A DNA stretch of 64,000 bases from PALSA-1335 sp965231025 (GCA_965231025.1 OZ246407.1:434001-498000); one strand, 5' to 3'; positions 51,788 to 60,823 are shown, counted from the first letter of the stretch. Translations and numbers: made by a program. The notes: generated by a model not told the origin, from the letters alone.

Positions 51788-54272
51788 TCCGGCAAATCCA
51801 ATGCAACCTCAGCAACCGGCAATGCAGCCGGTGCAGCCCCAACAACCCGCCCAAGCGCAGCCGCAGGTGCAGGTAAACATTGGCGCGCCCGTTCAGCAGG
51901 CACCGGTGGCACAACCCGTGCAGGCACCAAGGCCCGTCGCCCAGGCACCAGCCTCCGCTCCGACACCACCGCCGGCACAACCGGCAATGCAGCAGCAGGC
52001 GGCCCCACAACAGCAGATGCAGCGCCCAGCACAACAGATGCAGCCCGGTATGCAGCAACAAATGCCTCAACAGCAGATGTACCAGCAACCGATGCGTCCA
52101 GGTGTTCAGGGACAGCAGATGCCCCAGCAGCAAATGCAGGGAGTACGTCCGGGAATGCAGCCGATGCAGCCCGGTATGCGTCCAGGACAGGCAGGCCAGG
52201 TTCCGGCTCCGGGAGTACGCAAACCGCCAAGCGCCCGCAGACTTCTTTATTGGGGTCTGGGATGTTTTGGATGTTCAATTTTGCTTTTTGTACTTTTTGT
52301 TCTCCTCTTCGTCAGTCAGACATCAGCGACGGGGGACAATGCCCTGGCAAAATCTTTGGGCCTTGATACCGCGACCTTCATCAACTCAATCATTACGTTG
52401 GTGAACGTTATTTTTGGTTTCTTTTCAATCGTACTCTTTATTATCGCCATCGTCGGGATTTTCCGGACGGCAATGGCCCGCAAGGACGACAAAGATTCCC
52501 GCAAACGCGCTTTAACGTTGGCCGGCGCTTCGGGAATGTTGCTGGTGTTCATGGTGGGCATCTGGGTGGGAATCTACCTCTTCCTGAGCTCAAAGAAAGT
52601 CATCGCACCGACGCAAACCCAGCAGGTGGGAATCGTGACGGATCCGACGCCGACACTCGGTTTGACGGCTCCGGTACTGATCAAATTCGACGGAACCAAA
52701 CTTCCGCTGGATACCAGAAAATACGAAATTCTCTCCTTCCTGTGGGACTTCGGTGACGGCGAAACATCAACCGTCCAGTCTCCTTCCCATACTTTCAAAG
52801 ACCGAGGAAAAAATAACGGACGCTTTGACGTAAAGGTCAACGTTTCGGTGAAGGATAAAACAACTGCAGCAGAAAGCGTTCTCCCGTTCAGCACGATCGT
52901 GACGATCTCAAACGTCAAACTCAACGCGGACTTCGCTGCCGATCCGACATCGGGTCCGGCACCGCTCAAAGTCAGTTTTGACGCTTCCGGTTCAAGCGCG
53001 CCCGCCGGGGAAATACAGTCCTTTGAATGGGATTTTGATAACAACAATGTCTTCACCGATGATTCAGGAGTGACCGTTGAACACACGTTTGAACAGGTCG
53101 GTAAATACACCGTGAATCTCCGCGTGACGGACAACACCGGCCAGTTCGCCATCGTATCCAAGGATATCGATGTCCAGGGGCCGAACCTTCCGACGGCGGT
53201 CATAGAAATACCGACGGCCGACGGCCACTACTTCAGCGGAACCCAGTACAGCTTCCAGGGCGAAAAATCGAGCAGCCCGAACGGCAAAATCAATCAGTAT
53301 GAGTGGGATTTCGGCGACCAGACGCCAAAAGCGAGTACCAGAACCGCGACGCACACCTATAAAGCGTCGGGGGACTTTATCGTGGCGTTGACCGTTACCG
53401 ATGAAAAAGGCGACAAAAATCAGGCTACCAAAAAAATTACCGTCGAAAACCCTACGGGCGCTCCAATCGCGGCATTCACCACCGTTCCGCCCCAGGCCAA
53501 GGACGGCGACGGATTCATCAGCGGCACCGTGCCGTTTGAGGTGTCGTTTGACGGGAGTACGAGCAGACAGGACAACGGCCAGATCGTTGACTATAAATGG
53601 GATTTTGACGGAGACGGCAAAGAGGACGCCGCCGGAAAACAGGTCAAATACGTCTATAACACGGCAGGAACATACAACGCAACGCTGACCGTTTACGACG
53701 CGGAAAACAAGAGCGGAAGCACGCTGCTGGTCGTAAAGGTCGGGGCACAGGCCCTGCAGGCGCGGGTGACCGCGGAACCCGTCGAGGGAGTAGTCCCTCT
53801 GACGGTCGTCTTTGATGCATCCGGTTCGAGTTATCCTTCCGGACAGATCGTCAGTTACGAATGGGATTTCGGGGATGGCACCCCAAAACGGATAGATGTT
53901 TCCAAAGTGACCTACAAATACACCCAGATCGGGACCTTCACCGCCAAAGTGACGGCCATCGCGTCCGACGGATCACGCGCTTCGGTAACCTCACAGGTCA
54001 ATGTTCGTCCGGTTCCGCTCAAGGCGTGCTTTGAAGGCAGCGCGACACAGGGGGCAGCGCCTCTCACCGTTGAGTTCGACCCCCGCTGTTCAACGGGAAC
54101 CATATCCAAGTACAGCTGGGATTTTGCCGACGGAGAAACTTCCAGAACACGCAAACCGACCCACACCTTTGCCAACCCGGGGAACTATCAGGTAAAATTG
54201 GAGGTGTCCGACAACCAAAACGTACTGGATACCTACACGTTGAATATTCTCGTGACCGGAACGGTTCAATAA
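51765..54272 (+). CDS. PKD-repeat membrane protein with Gln/Pro-rich N-terminus
   Basis: An 835-residue protein with no signal peptide. The first 150 residues are Gln/Pro/Met-rich (Q-Q-M-Q-P type) and probably cytoplasmic. Three membrane spans follow (about 165-275) and then six PKD domains with W-D-F-G-D-G-E-T, W-D-F-G-D-Q-T-P, W-D-F-D-G-D-G, W-D-F-G-D-G-T-P and W-D-F-A-D-G-E-T cores. An odd number of spans puts the PKD part outside. The start overlaps the end of the previous gene, implying coupled translation and a shared complex. Confidence 0.87.
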   Translation: MTDPNPNNPANPMQPQQPAMQPVQPQQPAQAQPQVQVNIGAPVQQAPVAQPVQAPRPVAQAPASAPTPPPAQPAMQQQAAPQQQMQRPAQQMQPGMQQQMPQQQMYQQPMRPGVQGQQMPQQQMQGVRPGMQPMQPGMRPGQAGQVPAPGVRKPPSARRLLYWGLGCFGCSILLFVLFVLLFVSQTSATGDNALAKSLGLDTATFINSIITLVNVIFGFFSIVLFIIAIVGIFRTAMARKDDKDSRKRALTLAGASGMLLVFMVGIWVGIYLFLSSKKVIAPTQTQQVGIVTDPTPTLGLTAPVLIKFDGTKLPLDTRKYEILSFLWDFGDGETSTVQSPSHTFKDRGKNNGRFDVKVNVSVKDKTTAAESVLPFSTIVTISNVKLNADFAADPTSGPAPLKVSFDASGSSAPAGEIQSFEWDFDNNNVFTDDSGVTVEHTFEQVGKYTVNLRVTDNTGQFAIVSKDIDVQGPNLPTAVIEIPTADGHYFSGTQYSFQGEKSSSPNGKINQYEWDFGDQTPKASTRTATHTYKASGDFIVALTVTDEKGDKNQATKKITVENPTGAPIAAFTTVPPQAKDGDGFISGTVPFEVSFDGSTSRQDNGQIVDYKWDFDGDGKEDAAGKQVKYVYNTAGTYNATLTVYDAENKSGSTLLVVKVGAQALQARVTAEPVEGVVPLTVVFDASGSSYPSGQIVSYEWDFGDGTPKRIDVSKVTYKYTQIGTFTAKVTAIASDGSRASVTSQVNVRPVPLKACFEGSATQGAAPLTVEFDPRCSTGTISKYSWDFADGETSRTRKPTHTFANPGNYQVKLEVSDNQNVLDTYTLNILVTGTVQ

Positions 54273-54291
54273 TCTTTAGCCTGAAATACCC

Positions 54292-54402
54292 ATGCAGACA
54301 AAAAAGCAAAAAAGAATGATGCGCATTGTTGGAATTATCACGATCTCGGTCGTCGTCATGGGAATGATTCTGCCATACATCACCATGGGTGTGAAAAGTT
54401 AG
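54292..54402 (+). CDS. 36-residue membrane peptide
   Basis: A small open frame starting ATG 54292, 19 bases after the PKD gene and before a terminator. It begins basic (M-Q-T-K-K-Q-K-R-M-M-R) and is followed by one hydrophobic span (I-V-G-I-I-T-I-S-V-V-V-M-G-M-I-L-P). The K-K-x-K-R then single-span design resembles small DUF4044-like peptides. Position inside the transcript supports it as real; there is no independent proof of translation. Confidence 0.55.
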   Translation: MQTKKQKRMMRIVGIITISVVVMGMILPYITMGVKS

Positions 54403-54424
54403 AAATTGGCTTCAATAAGACTCA

Positions 54425-54451
54425 AAAAGGCTCCGTACGTCGGGGCCTTTT
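54425..54451 (+). terminator. Terminator of the pilin/PKD cluster
   Basis: AAAAGGC (54425-54431) pairs with GCCTTTT (54445-54451), with an inner CCG/CGG stem. The T-run forms part of the 3' arm. It separates the cluster from the next promoter. Confidence 0.8.
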
Positions 54452-54454
54452 AAA

Positions 54455-54483
54455 TTGATAAATGGTGTGTTTTATGCTATAAT
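54455..54483 (+). promoter_or_regulatory. Promoter of the Pro/Gln-rich membrane protein gene
   Basis: TTGATA (54455-54460), 17-base spacer, extended -10 TGCTATAAT (hexamer 54478-54483), 26 bases before ATG 54510. Confidence 0.75.
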
Positions 54484-54509
54484 TTAAGGAAACTTAAAAC
54501 AAAGAATGT

Positions 54510-56033
54510 ATGGAAAACGAGCAACAGCCAGTTCAGCCTACACTTCCACCTCAGCAGCCGGAACAACCGGCCATGCCGCAATCTTCACCGTTGACGTCGG
54601 GAACGCCAGTTCCCACGCCGGCAGTATCGCCATCCGTGAATCCGCCACAGCCGACAAAGTCGGGGATCCCCAAATGGGTCTGGATCGTCGTGGGGGCCTT
54701 GGTTTTGGGAGGCACGGTCGCAGGGTTGTATTTCGGTGGGGTGCTCAAACCCGCAGAGCAAAACGCGGATCAACTCAAAGGAACCGCCGAGCAGACACAA
54801 ACCCAGTCCCTGACGCAGGAAGATACGACGACACCAACTGAGAAACAGATTTCACAGGAACCTCAGCCGACCGAAGAAATCACGAACATTACGCAAGTTA
54901 CATTGAACGCGTGTCCCACGGGACAGGTCATGGATCCGGTGAGCAACAGGTGCTCATGCGACATCAACAACAACTACTTTTTGATGAACATTCCCGGAGC
55001 CTACACGACTCCATCAGCGGGACAGGAACCGACCATGTGCACCACTTGTATGGAATTAAGCGACCAAATCCGCAGTCTGGGACAGAGCGAAGACCCGGCG
55101 GACATTCAACTCAAAGGGCAGTTGGATACGCTGGCCAAAGAAAATAACTGCTCGCCATGCACCGTATTCGACGACCGGATTCACCAGGCATACGAAAAGA
55201 AAATGTGGGACAGGTACTATGAACTGGTTGTTGAAAAATCCAACGATAAAACGTGCGGACGATCACTTTCGGTCTGCGATGCAACGAAATGGAAACTATT
55301 ATTTTTAAGCGATTTGCGCGATACGGCGGGAAAAGATCCGAAAACCAATCCTTCAACATTGGAGACGCTCAAGCAGGAACAGCAGTCACTATCGGAAGAT
55401 CTTGGAAGCAATTCGGCATGTTACACCATGGAAACACTCTGCACCGACCTCAAATCTGTTTATGGAACAACCGAAACTACAATAAAATCGGGAAGCACAT
55501 CGGGAATAACATCATCACCATTGATCGGGACCGGTTCCCCGGCGGATTCTCTTTCATCTTCACAGGAACCCCAGCAGTCGGCCGCAGCCGAATCCACACA
55601 ACAGGACGCCGTTATGCCGGACTTCGAATCGATCACTCTCGATAAACTGTTCGACAGGGATTTTTATCTTCTCCACTGTCCTGTGGACGGCCAGCAAACA
55701 CCGGGAAAAGTATCCAGGACAAAAAAACAGCCGACGGCCACGGAAGAACAGCCGGCATCCTCGGGACAGAGCGCGAGCGCTCCGGCCCCTTCGGCTACGG
55801 GTACTGAAACAACAATTCCTCAGGCGCCAAGTTTGTCTTCAGAGCCGCAAGATCCAACTCCGGTTTCCACTCCGCCGCCTTCACCGGCCGGCTCACTCCC
55901 GAATCTCTTCGGAAATACGGCAACAAGCGGGACGTCCACGACAACGCTGACGCCCCCGAAACCCACCGTTCCCAAAAACCTGTCTCCAAACTCGGGCACG
56001 CCAGGCGGATTCAGCATCCCCGGGATGCCATAA
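54510..56033 (+). CDS. Hypothetical single-span protein with Cys-rich and Pro/Ser/Thr-rich outer region
   Basis: Not recognised. A 507-residue protein. A Pro/Gln/Ser-rich N-terminal 50 residues is followed by one membrane span (W-V-W-I-V-V-G-A-L-V-L-G-G) and an outer part. That part begins with a cysteine cluster (C-P-T-G-Q-V-M-D-P-V-S-N-R-C-S-C-D, then C-T-T-C and C-S-P-C) which looks disulfide-bonded, then a helical section, and ends in long Pro/Ser/Thr linkers. The N-terminus resembles that of the PKD protein upstream in style (Q-P-x-x-Q-P), suggesting the same membrane system. Confidence 0.72.
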   Translation: MENEQQPVQPTLPPQQPEQPAMPQSSPLTSGTPVPTPAVSPSVNPPQPTKSGIPKWVWIVVGALVLGGTVAGLYFGGVLKPAEQNADQLKGTAEQTQTQSLTQEDTTTPTEKQISQEPQPTEEITNITQVTLNACPTGQVMDPVSNRCSCDINNNYFLMNIPGAYTTPSAGQEPTMCTTCMELSDQIRSLGQSEDPADIQLKGQLDTLAKENNCSPCTVFDDRIHQAYEKKMWDRYYELVVEKSNDKTCGRSLSVCDATKWKLLFLSDLRDTAGKDPKTNPSTLETLKQEQQSLSEDLGSNSACYTMETLCTDLKSVYGTTETTIKSGSTSGITSSPLIGTGSPADSLSSSQEPQQSAAAESTQQDAVMPDFESITLDKLFDRDFYLLHCPVDGQQTPGKVSRTKKQPTATEEQPASSGQSASAPAPSATGTETTIPQAPSLSSEPQDPTPVSTPPPSPAGSLPNLFGNTATSGTSTTTLTPPKPTVPKNLSPNSGTPGGFSIPGMP

Positions 56034-56037
56034 ACAT

Positions 56038-56724
56038 TTAAACCTGATCCCAGCTTAATTGGCTGTCGCCGTCGATGGGAATGATCTCACCGAGAAATTT
56101 TGGTTGTGACTGGAAGGTGACATCAAAAAAAGCCTTCACGCGGGCGAGCGATTCGCGGAACCGGTTATAGGAGTCAGAAATATATTCGTGGCGGTCGGCA
56201 CTAAGCCCCACCGCGTCAAGGCCGAGGGCCCTGGCTTCATAAACCGCGCGGGGCAAATGGAAATCCTGGGTCACGATAATCATGGAGGGTACGCGGAAAA
56301 TGGCCCGGGCCCGGTACACGCTGTCATACGTATCAAACCCCGCGTGATCCAGAAAAATATCTTTCGCGGGCACGCCGTTCTGAAGCAAATAATCCTTGAT
56401 GGTGTTCACTTCATCGTACGTTTTGGTGCCATGATCGCCGCTCACCAGAATCTTCTCGACCTTCCCTCCCGCATACAGATCGATCGCCGTCAAAGCCCTG
56501 TCCTTCACGATGTCGCTCATCCTTCCATCGGCATACACCTTGGCTCCGAGCACCAAAGCTACTTTTTTTGAAGGCACATCTGAAATATTTTTAAAGATAA
56601 ACTCCTGAGTCCCATTCAAAATGGATACGTTTATTCCCACTGAAAAAACAATGAAAAAAACCAGTGCGACGAGTGCGCCCAACAGAAACCGTTTTGACCG
56701 TAAGAAGGAAAAAAGCTTCTTCAT
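56038..56724 (-). CDS. SanA/YdcF-type DUF218 membrane protein
   Basis: A 228-residue protein with one N-terminal span and a DUF218 domain. Motifs: V-A-L-V-L-G-A-K-V-Y-A-D-G-R-M-S near residue 55, I-L-V-S-G-D-H-G, Y-D-E-V, and I-V-T-Q-D-F-H-L-P-R-A. SanA-like proteins affect envelope permeability or polysaccharide metabolism; biochemistry is unclear. ATG 56724 is preferred to TTG 56733. Five bases separate it from the GDT1-like gene upstream, so they form an operon. Confidence 0.85.
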   Translation of the reverse strand: MKKLFSFLRSKRFLLGALVALVFFIVFSVGINVSILNGTQEFIFKNISDVPSKKVALVLGAKVYADGRMSDIVKDRALTAIDLYAGGKVEKILVSGDHGTKTYDEVNTIKDYLLQNGVPAKDIFLDHAGFDTYDSVYRARAIFRVPSMIIVTQDFHLPRAVYEARALGLDAVGLSADRHEYISDSYNRFRESLARVKAFFDVTFQSQPKFLGEIIPIDGDSQLSWDQV

Positions 56725-56729
56725 GGAAT

Positions 56730-57296
56730 TCAACGCAAAAACAGGGTAAACAAACCGATGACGACAAAAAGAATCCCCGCCGCTTTTGTCGTAAATCTCG
56801 CATCAAGTTTGTGGGCAATGAACTTTCCGAGGTAAATGGCGGTAGCGGAAAGCACCAACAGAGCGGTCAGAACAGAAACAAAAACCAGAACAGGATGATA
56901 GGTTGCGGCAAACAGGGCGCTCGCGATCTGGGTCTTGTCACCCCACTCGGCCACAAGGATCATGGAAAAACCGGTAAGGAAGGGGGTTTTTAAGTGGGGA
57001 ACGGACTCTTTTCCATCGTGCTTCGAAAGAGTCATGATCAGACCGAGAATGACAAAAATCAGCCCGGCGACCAGCTTCAACCAGAACGCCGGAACAAGCT
57101 GAACCACCCAGGAGCCGACCAGAATGGCACAGCCGTCAACCACAAGAAATCCCAGCATGACTCCCGCCAGGAGCCTAAGATGCTTTTTGGTTCGTGAAGA
57201 CAGCAGAAAAACCAGAATCTGGCTTTTATCGCCAAGTTCCGCCAGAGCGACGGTGAGAAACGGAATCGTGAGATCGGCAATCGGCAATGGAGTCAT
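56730..57296 (-). CDS. GDT1/UPF0016 family cation transporter
   Basis: A 188-residue protein with six membrane spans in two halves. Each half carries the family E-x-G-D-K-[S/T] motif: A-E-L-G-D-K-S-Q and A-E-W-G-D-K-T-Q. Relatives export Mn2+ or exchange Ca2+/Mn2+ for protons. ATG 57296 is used. The frame is open further upstream, but only because it reads through the tRNA-Gln gene. Confidence 0.9.
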   Translation of the reverse strand: MTPLPIADLTIPFLTVALAELGDKSQILVFLLSSRTKKHLRLLAGVMLGFLVVDGCAILVGSWVVQLVPAFWLKLVAGLIFVILGLIMTLSKHDGKESVPHLKTPFLTGFSMILVAEWGDKTQIASALFAATYHPVLVFVSVLTALLVLSATAIYLGKFIAHKLDARFTTKAAGILFVVIGLFTLFLR

Positions 57297-57312
57297 CCTT
57301 ACATTACAAAAA

Positions 57313-57387
57313 TGGCTGGGGATGAGGGATTCGAACCCCCGAATGCCGCCTCCAAAGGGCGGTGCCTTACCACTTGGCGAATCCCCA
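57313..57387 (-). tRNA. tRNA-Gln (TTG)
   Basis: A 75-base cloverleaf with encoded CCA. The acceptor is TGGGGAT/ATCCCCA, the D arm holds CGCCAAGTGGTAAGGC, the anticodon loop is CTTTGGA (anticodon TTG) in a CCGCC/GGCGG stem, and the T arm is GGGGGTTCGAATCCC. It lies 16 bases upstream of the GDT1-like gene on the same strand. Confidence 0.95.
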
Positions 57388-57475
57388 ACGCATACAAACT
57401 TTGGCTCAGTAAACTCTAACAAAAACGGTGCGAAAGTCAAACCGGAGGCCCAAAAGTATTGAACATCGCGGACAG

Positions 57476-57504
57476 TTGAAGAAAATGAGAGATTATGTTA
57501 TAAT
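57476..57504 (+). promoter_or_regulatory. Promoter of the second SLH gene
   Basis: TTGAAG (57476-57481), 17-base spacer, extended -10 TGTTATAAT (hexamer 57499-57504), 26 bases before ATG 57531. Confidence 0.7.
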
Positions 57505-57530
57505 ATACAGATAGAAGCTATCCTCAAATC

Positions 57531-59717
57531 ATGAAAAACAAAACAAAAAAACAACCGGGAATGAATGACCACTGGATTACCGTAGGGGTAGTGACGGGAC
57601 TGCTGGCATTAACCGGCAGCGCCTTTGTCCAGGCCACTCATCTTCCGTACGGCGAGCTGGAGAATTGGATCATCATGCCGTCATGTTCCATTAAACAAAA
57701 CGGGGTGGAGATTCCAAGCGGAACAAAAGCTTTAACTGGTACTCCGATCACATTTAAGGCATCCGTAACAGGGCCATCCCCTGATTATGTTAGTGTGACT
57801 GATAACACAAAAAATCAATACATCGGGAGTGTTAACCCGTACACGGCGACATATCCCGCCGGTACCGCGTCCGCCAAAGTTACCATGACGGCAACGTACA
57901 CTTATAAGTTGGCGAATGAGGGGGCTGTCCCCTATGACGACGATAAGTATCCGATCGCATGCACCGTTGCCCTCAAGGACCCTGTCAACTTAAACAATTT
58001 AGGATCGCCGAATAATGTCCAATCAAACGTCAAAACGCTTTCCCCGCCGGCAATTACCGACCTTACGGTGAGCAGCGACCCATACCACATTGTCACGAGC
58101 GGGTTTTCGACGCCGTTGACCCTGAGTTACAAACTGACGGGGGCGGTAACGGGCGCGACCATGAACGTATCCATACTGAACAGTTCAAACAGTGTCGTAA
58201 AAACCTGGTCGTTTACCAATCAGCTTATGGGAACGAAAACTTTTACATGGAACGGAAAAAATTCAGCGAATGCTTGGGTAACGCCGGGCCAGTACACGTT
58301 TAAGGTGATCGGCAAGGATGGAATAAAAATACTTACCTCCAAACAACTGAGTTTTGGCGTTGTGAAAGACGAGGCAATCGTAATGGACAACTCCAGCAAG
58401 AACAGCATGAATGTGAATACAAACACGCTGAACGAACCTCTGAGCATCAACCCCAACGCAAATCCCGGCAATTATGTCCCGCTCGACGACACGGGTACGA
58501 GTGACGGCGCCGGAACGGGGGATACCTCAGATAGCGGGATGGGTCAGGACACAGGATCAGGATACACCGATAATACGGGAAATGATCAGGGAAGCGGGGA
58601 TACGGGTGCATTATCGGATAATTTTATAACCGACCAGAGTCAGGCGACCGGGGATGAACCTGTGGACATCACCCCCGCGGAAGACATTCTGTTCTGCAAA
58701 ATGGTCAACGGCGAGCTGATCGTTTCCGAGAACAAAAAAGCCATGATCCGATGCAGCCTGATAAAAAGCGCGCTGGTGACCGTGTGGGTTGTAAAGGGGA
58801 CATACACCCCGCCAAAAGACCCGGATCCGGCCAGCATCGTCAAAACCATCAAATACAACGACTTTAACTTCAACAAAGTCCTCAATTTCAACTGGGACGG
58901 CATCGATGCCTTCGACCAGCCTTCGGAAGAAGGGGACTACAGCTTTGTGGTCTCTGCAAAAACGATGGAAGGAGAAAAGCCCGACTTCTCGGTGAAGAAA
59001 TTCAAGCTGATGTTTCAGAGGCCGCCAGTCACTCAGGAAGAAACTCAAGCCCCGCTCGATGCGTCCGCCGAAGGAACCGGAGAACAAAAAACCACGGAAG
59101 AACCCGCGGCTCCGCCGGCGCCTCAGCCCAGCAAATGTCCTGGGGTAAATTATCCGTCCGATGTGACCGGCCACTGGGCCAAAGAGTTCATCCATGCCGG
59201 GTACGATATCTGTTTATTCAAGGGGTTCAAGGACGGCACCTTCAGGCCCGACGACACGCTCAGGAAAATCGACGCGGTAAAACTGGTCATGCTTGCCGCG
59301 GGAAATCCTCCCACCTTCGGATGCTACGATTTGGACTGCGGCGCTCCGTTCACCGACCTTGGAATAGGGGACGGACAATGGGTCCGTGCCGCATGGGAAC
59401 GGAAAATTCTCAAGGGAGAAGAAAAAGCAAAATTTTACCCCAACAAAGCCATCACCCGTGGAGAGTTTTCCGCGCTGCTGGCCAAAGCATTTGGAATCCA
59501 GCCTTTCAAGGGATGCTTCACCACCAATTGCGGCGCGGGATACCCGAACAACTACTTCCTCGACATCGTTCAGTCATGGCAGGGCGCTTATCTCAGGTCG
59601 CTCTGGGACCGCAAAATCGTTGATCCTTCAAACCAGTTCATCTTCCGACCCGATGAACCGATCACCCGCGCCGAAATGGCCAAGATGATCATGAGGGCCA
59701 AGACGGGGGCAAAATAA
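57531..59717 (+). CDS. Surface protein with FlgD-like Ig and three SLH domains
   Basis: A 728-residue exported protein. The signal-like N-terminus is T-V-G-V-V-T-G-L-L-A-L-T-G-S-A-F-V-Q-A. The middle holds two FlgD-like units (ending F-T-W-N-G-K-N and F-N-W-D-G-I-D), separated by a Gly/Asp/Thr-rich linker. The last 190 residues are three SLH domains (F-K-D-G-T-F-R-P; F-Y-P-N-K-A-I-T-R-G-E; F-I-F-R-P-D-E-P-I-T-R-A-E) with several extra cysteines that may be disulfide-bonded. Same architecture class as the 1165-residue protein at 25766, with SLH at the C-terminus. Confidence 0.88.
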   Translation: MKNKTKKQPGMNDHWITVGVVTGLLALTGSAFVQATHLPYGELENWIIMPSCSIKQNGVEIPSGTKALTGTPITFKASVTGPSPDYVSVTDNTKNQYIGSVNPYTATYPAGTASAKVTMTATYTYKLANEGAVPYDDDKYPIACTVALKDPVNLNNLGSPNNVQSNVKTLSPPAITDLTVSSDPYHIVTSGFSTPLTLSYKLTGAVTGATMNVSILNSSNSVVKTWSFTNQLMGTKTFTWNGKNSANAWVTPGQYTFKVIGKDGIKILTSKQLSFGVVKDEAIVMDNSSKNSMNVNTNTLNEPLSINPNANPGNYVPLDDTGTSDGAGTGDTSDSGMGQDTGSGYTDNTGNDQGSGDTGALSDNFITDQSQATGDEPVDITPAEDILFCKMVNGELIVSENKKAMIRCSLIKSALVTVWVVKGTYTPPKDPDPASIVKTIKYNDFNFNKVLNFNWDGIDAFDQPSEEGDYSFVVSAKTMEGEKPDFSVKKFKLMFQRPPVTQEETQAPLDASAEGTGEQKTTEEPAAPPAPQPSKCPGVNYPSDVTGHWAKEFIHAGYDICLFKGFKDGTFRPDDTLRKIDAVKLVMLAAGNPPTFGCYDLDCGAPFTDLGIGDGQWVRAAWERKILKGEEKAKFYPNKAITRGEFSALLAKAFGIQPFKGCFTTNCGAGYPNNYFLDIVQSWQGAYLRSLWDRKIVDPSNQFIFRPDEPITRAEMAKMIMRAKTGAK

Positions 59718-59724
59718 ACGAGCT

Positions 59725-60723
59725 CTAGAGTCCTTTCATCTGCTTCCATTTCATGGAAGTCATGGCGCCCCAGGCGGCGAGGAAGAAAACAAATCCTACA
59801 ATCCAGCCGATCACGGGAACCCAGGTCACCACGTGAAGACCGACGACACCCAGCACGAGCCATCCCCACCCCATGTTGTACTTCTTGGGTTTTTTAATGA
59901 GTTCGTACAAAAGTCCGCCGAACACGACCCCGCCGTAAAGAATACTCGTAATAATCAGTGCCACATACCCGATCAGGATCAAAGCGCCCAAAAAGCCGCC
60001 GATACCGGTGATAAAGCAGAGGATCGCGGCAACCGGCATGACGATAAACAGTAAAAGACCCGTAAGAAAACTCCTTCCGAACGTTTTGGGATGGGAAGCT
60101 TCCTGGACCAGTTTTTTCGTGAAGTTCGGGAACATGAAATGCATGAGGGCAACAACCACAAACATACCGACCATCAGCAGAAGCTGTGTCACCCAAAAAG
60201 CCGCCGTTAAAAATTTATTCGTATCCATCAGCAGGGGACGGGGGGATTTCCCGTCATTCTCATCGTCGCCCTGTTGGATATTGATTTTTTTGCTCAGCAT
60301 TTTTGCGGAAGGATCAACGTCAACGCGGCCGCCGCCGACATTCACGTCACCCTGGATCACGGCATGGGGTCCGATCAAAACGCTGCCGCCATACACCATC
60401 AGTTCACCGTCCACGGGGCCGTCAATCATGGCGTTCCCGGCAAAGACGCGGAGGTCTCCGCCGATGTGTCCGGTAACATTCACCGTTCCTCCCGCGATCA
60501 TGGCGTCCTGATACACCGTTCCGCTCACATACACATTGCCGCCGCTCACGAGCAAATCACCCTGCACCGTTCCCGCGATGACGGGATTTCCTCCTCCAAC
60601 GTAAGCGTTTTCGGTTATGGTCTCGGCTTGAGTGATATTGCCGTCACCGCGCATGACCGAAGCAAGCGCAAGGCTTGGAATAAGAAAAGCACAACCGGCA
60701 AGAAGGGCGAAAAGCTTTTTCAT
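59725..60723 (-). CDS. Exported bactofilin-like protein with C-terminal membrane spans
   Basis: A 332-residue protein. A signal peptide (M-K-K-L-F-A-L-L-A-G then A-L-A) is followed by a right-handed repeat region of about 110 residues (G-T-V-Q-G-D-L-L-V-S-G-G-N-V-Y-V-S-G-T-V-type units, split here), matching polymer-forming cytoskeletal (bactofilin) repeats. Then a short linker and about four membrane spans end it. Classical bactofilins are cytoplasmic; an exported form fused to spans is likely an envelope structural protein. ATG 60723 fits the signal peptide. Converges with the SLH gene. Confidence 0.82.
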   Translation of the reverse strand: MKKLFALLAGCAFLIPSLALASVMRGDGNITQAETITENAYVGGGNPVIAGTVQGDLLVSGGNVYVSGTVYQDAMIAGGTVNVTGHIGGDLRVFAGNAMIDGPVDGELMVYGGSVLIGPHAVIQGDVNVGGGRVDVDPSAKMLSKKINIQQGDDENDGKSPRPLLMDTNKFLTAAFWVTQLLLMVGMFVVVALMHFMFPNFTKKLVQEASHPKTFGRSFLTGLLLFIVMPVAAILCFITGIGGFLGALILIGYVALIITSILYGGVVFGGLLYELIKKPKKYNMGWGWLVLGVVGLHVVTWVPVIGWIVGFVFFLAAWGAMTSMKWKQMKGL

Positions 60724-60811
60724 GGATGGAAGATTATGGAACGAATAACTGTCAGCGAGTATACCACAACCCGTCAGTTTTCCCATATTTTCAGACAAAT
60801 TCATGTGGTGG

Positions 60812-60817
60812 TATAAT
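60812..60817 (+). promoter_or_regulatory. Extended -10 promoter of the PEBP-like gene, likely leaderless
   Basis: TGGTATAAT with the hexamer at 60812-60817. The ATG at 60824 begins seven bases later, exactly where transcription should start. Confidence 0.65.
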
Positions 60818-60823
60818 CGGAAT

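Noticed and set aside
57297..57440. N-terminal extension of the GDT1-like gene
   Set aside because: It reads through tRNA-Gln; the family start is at 57296.
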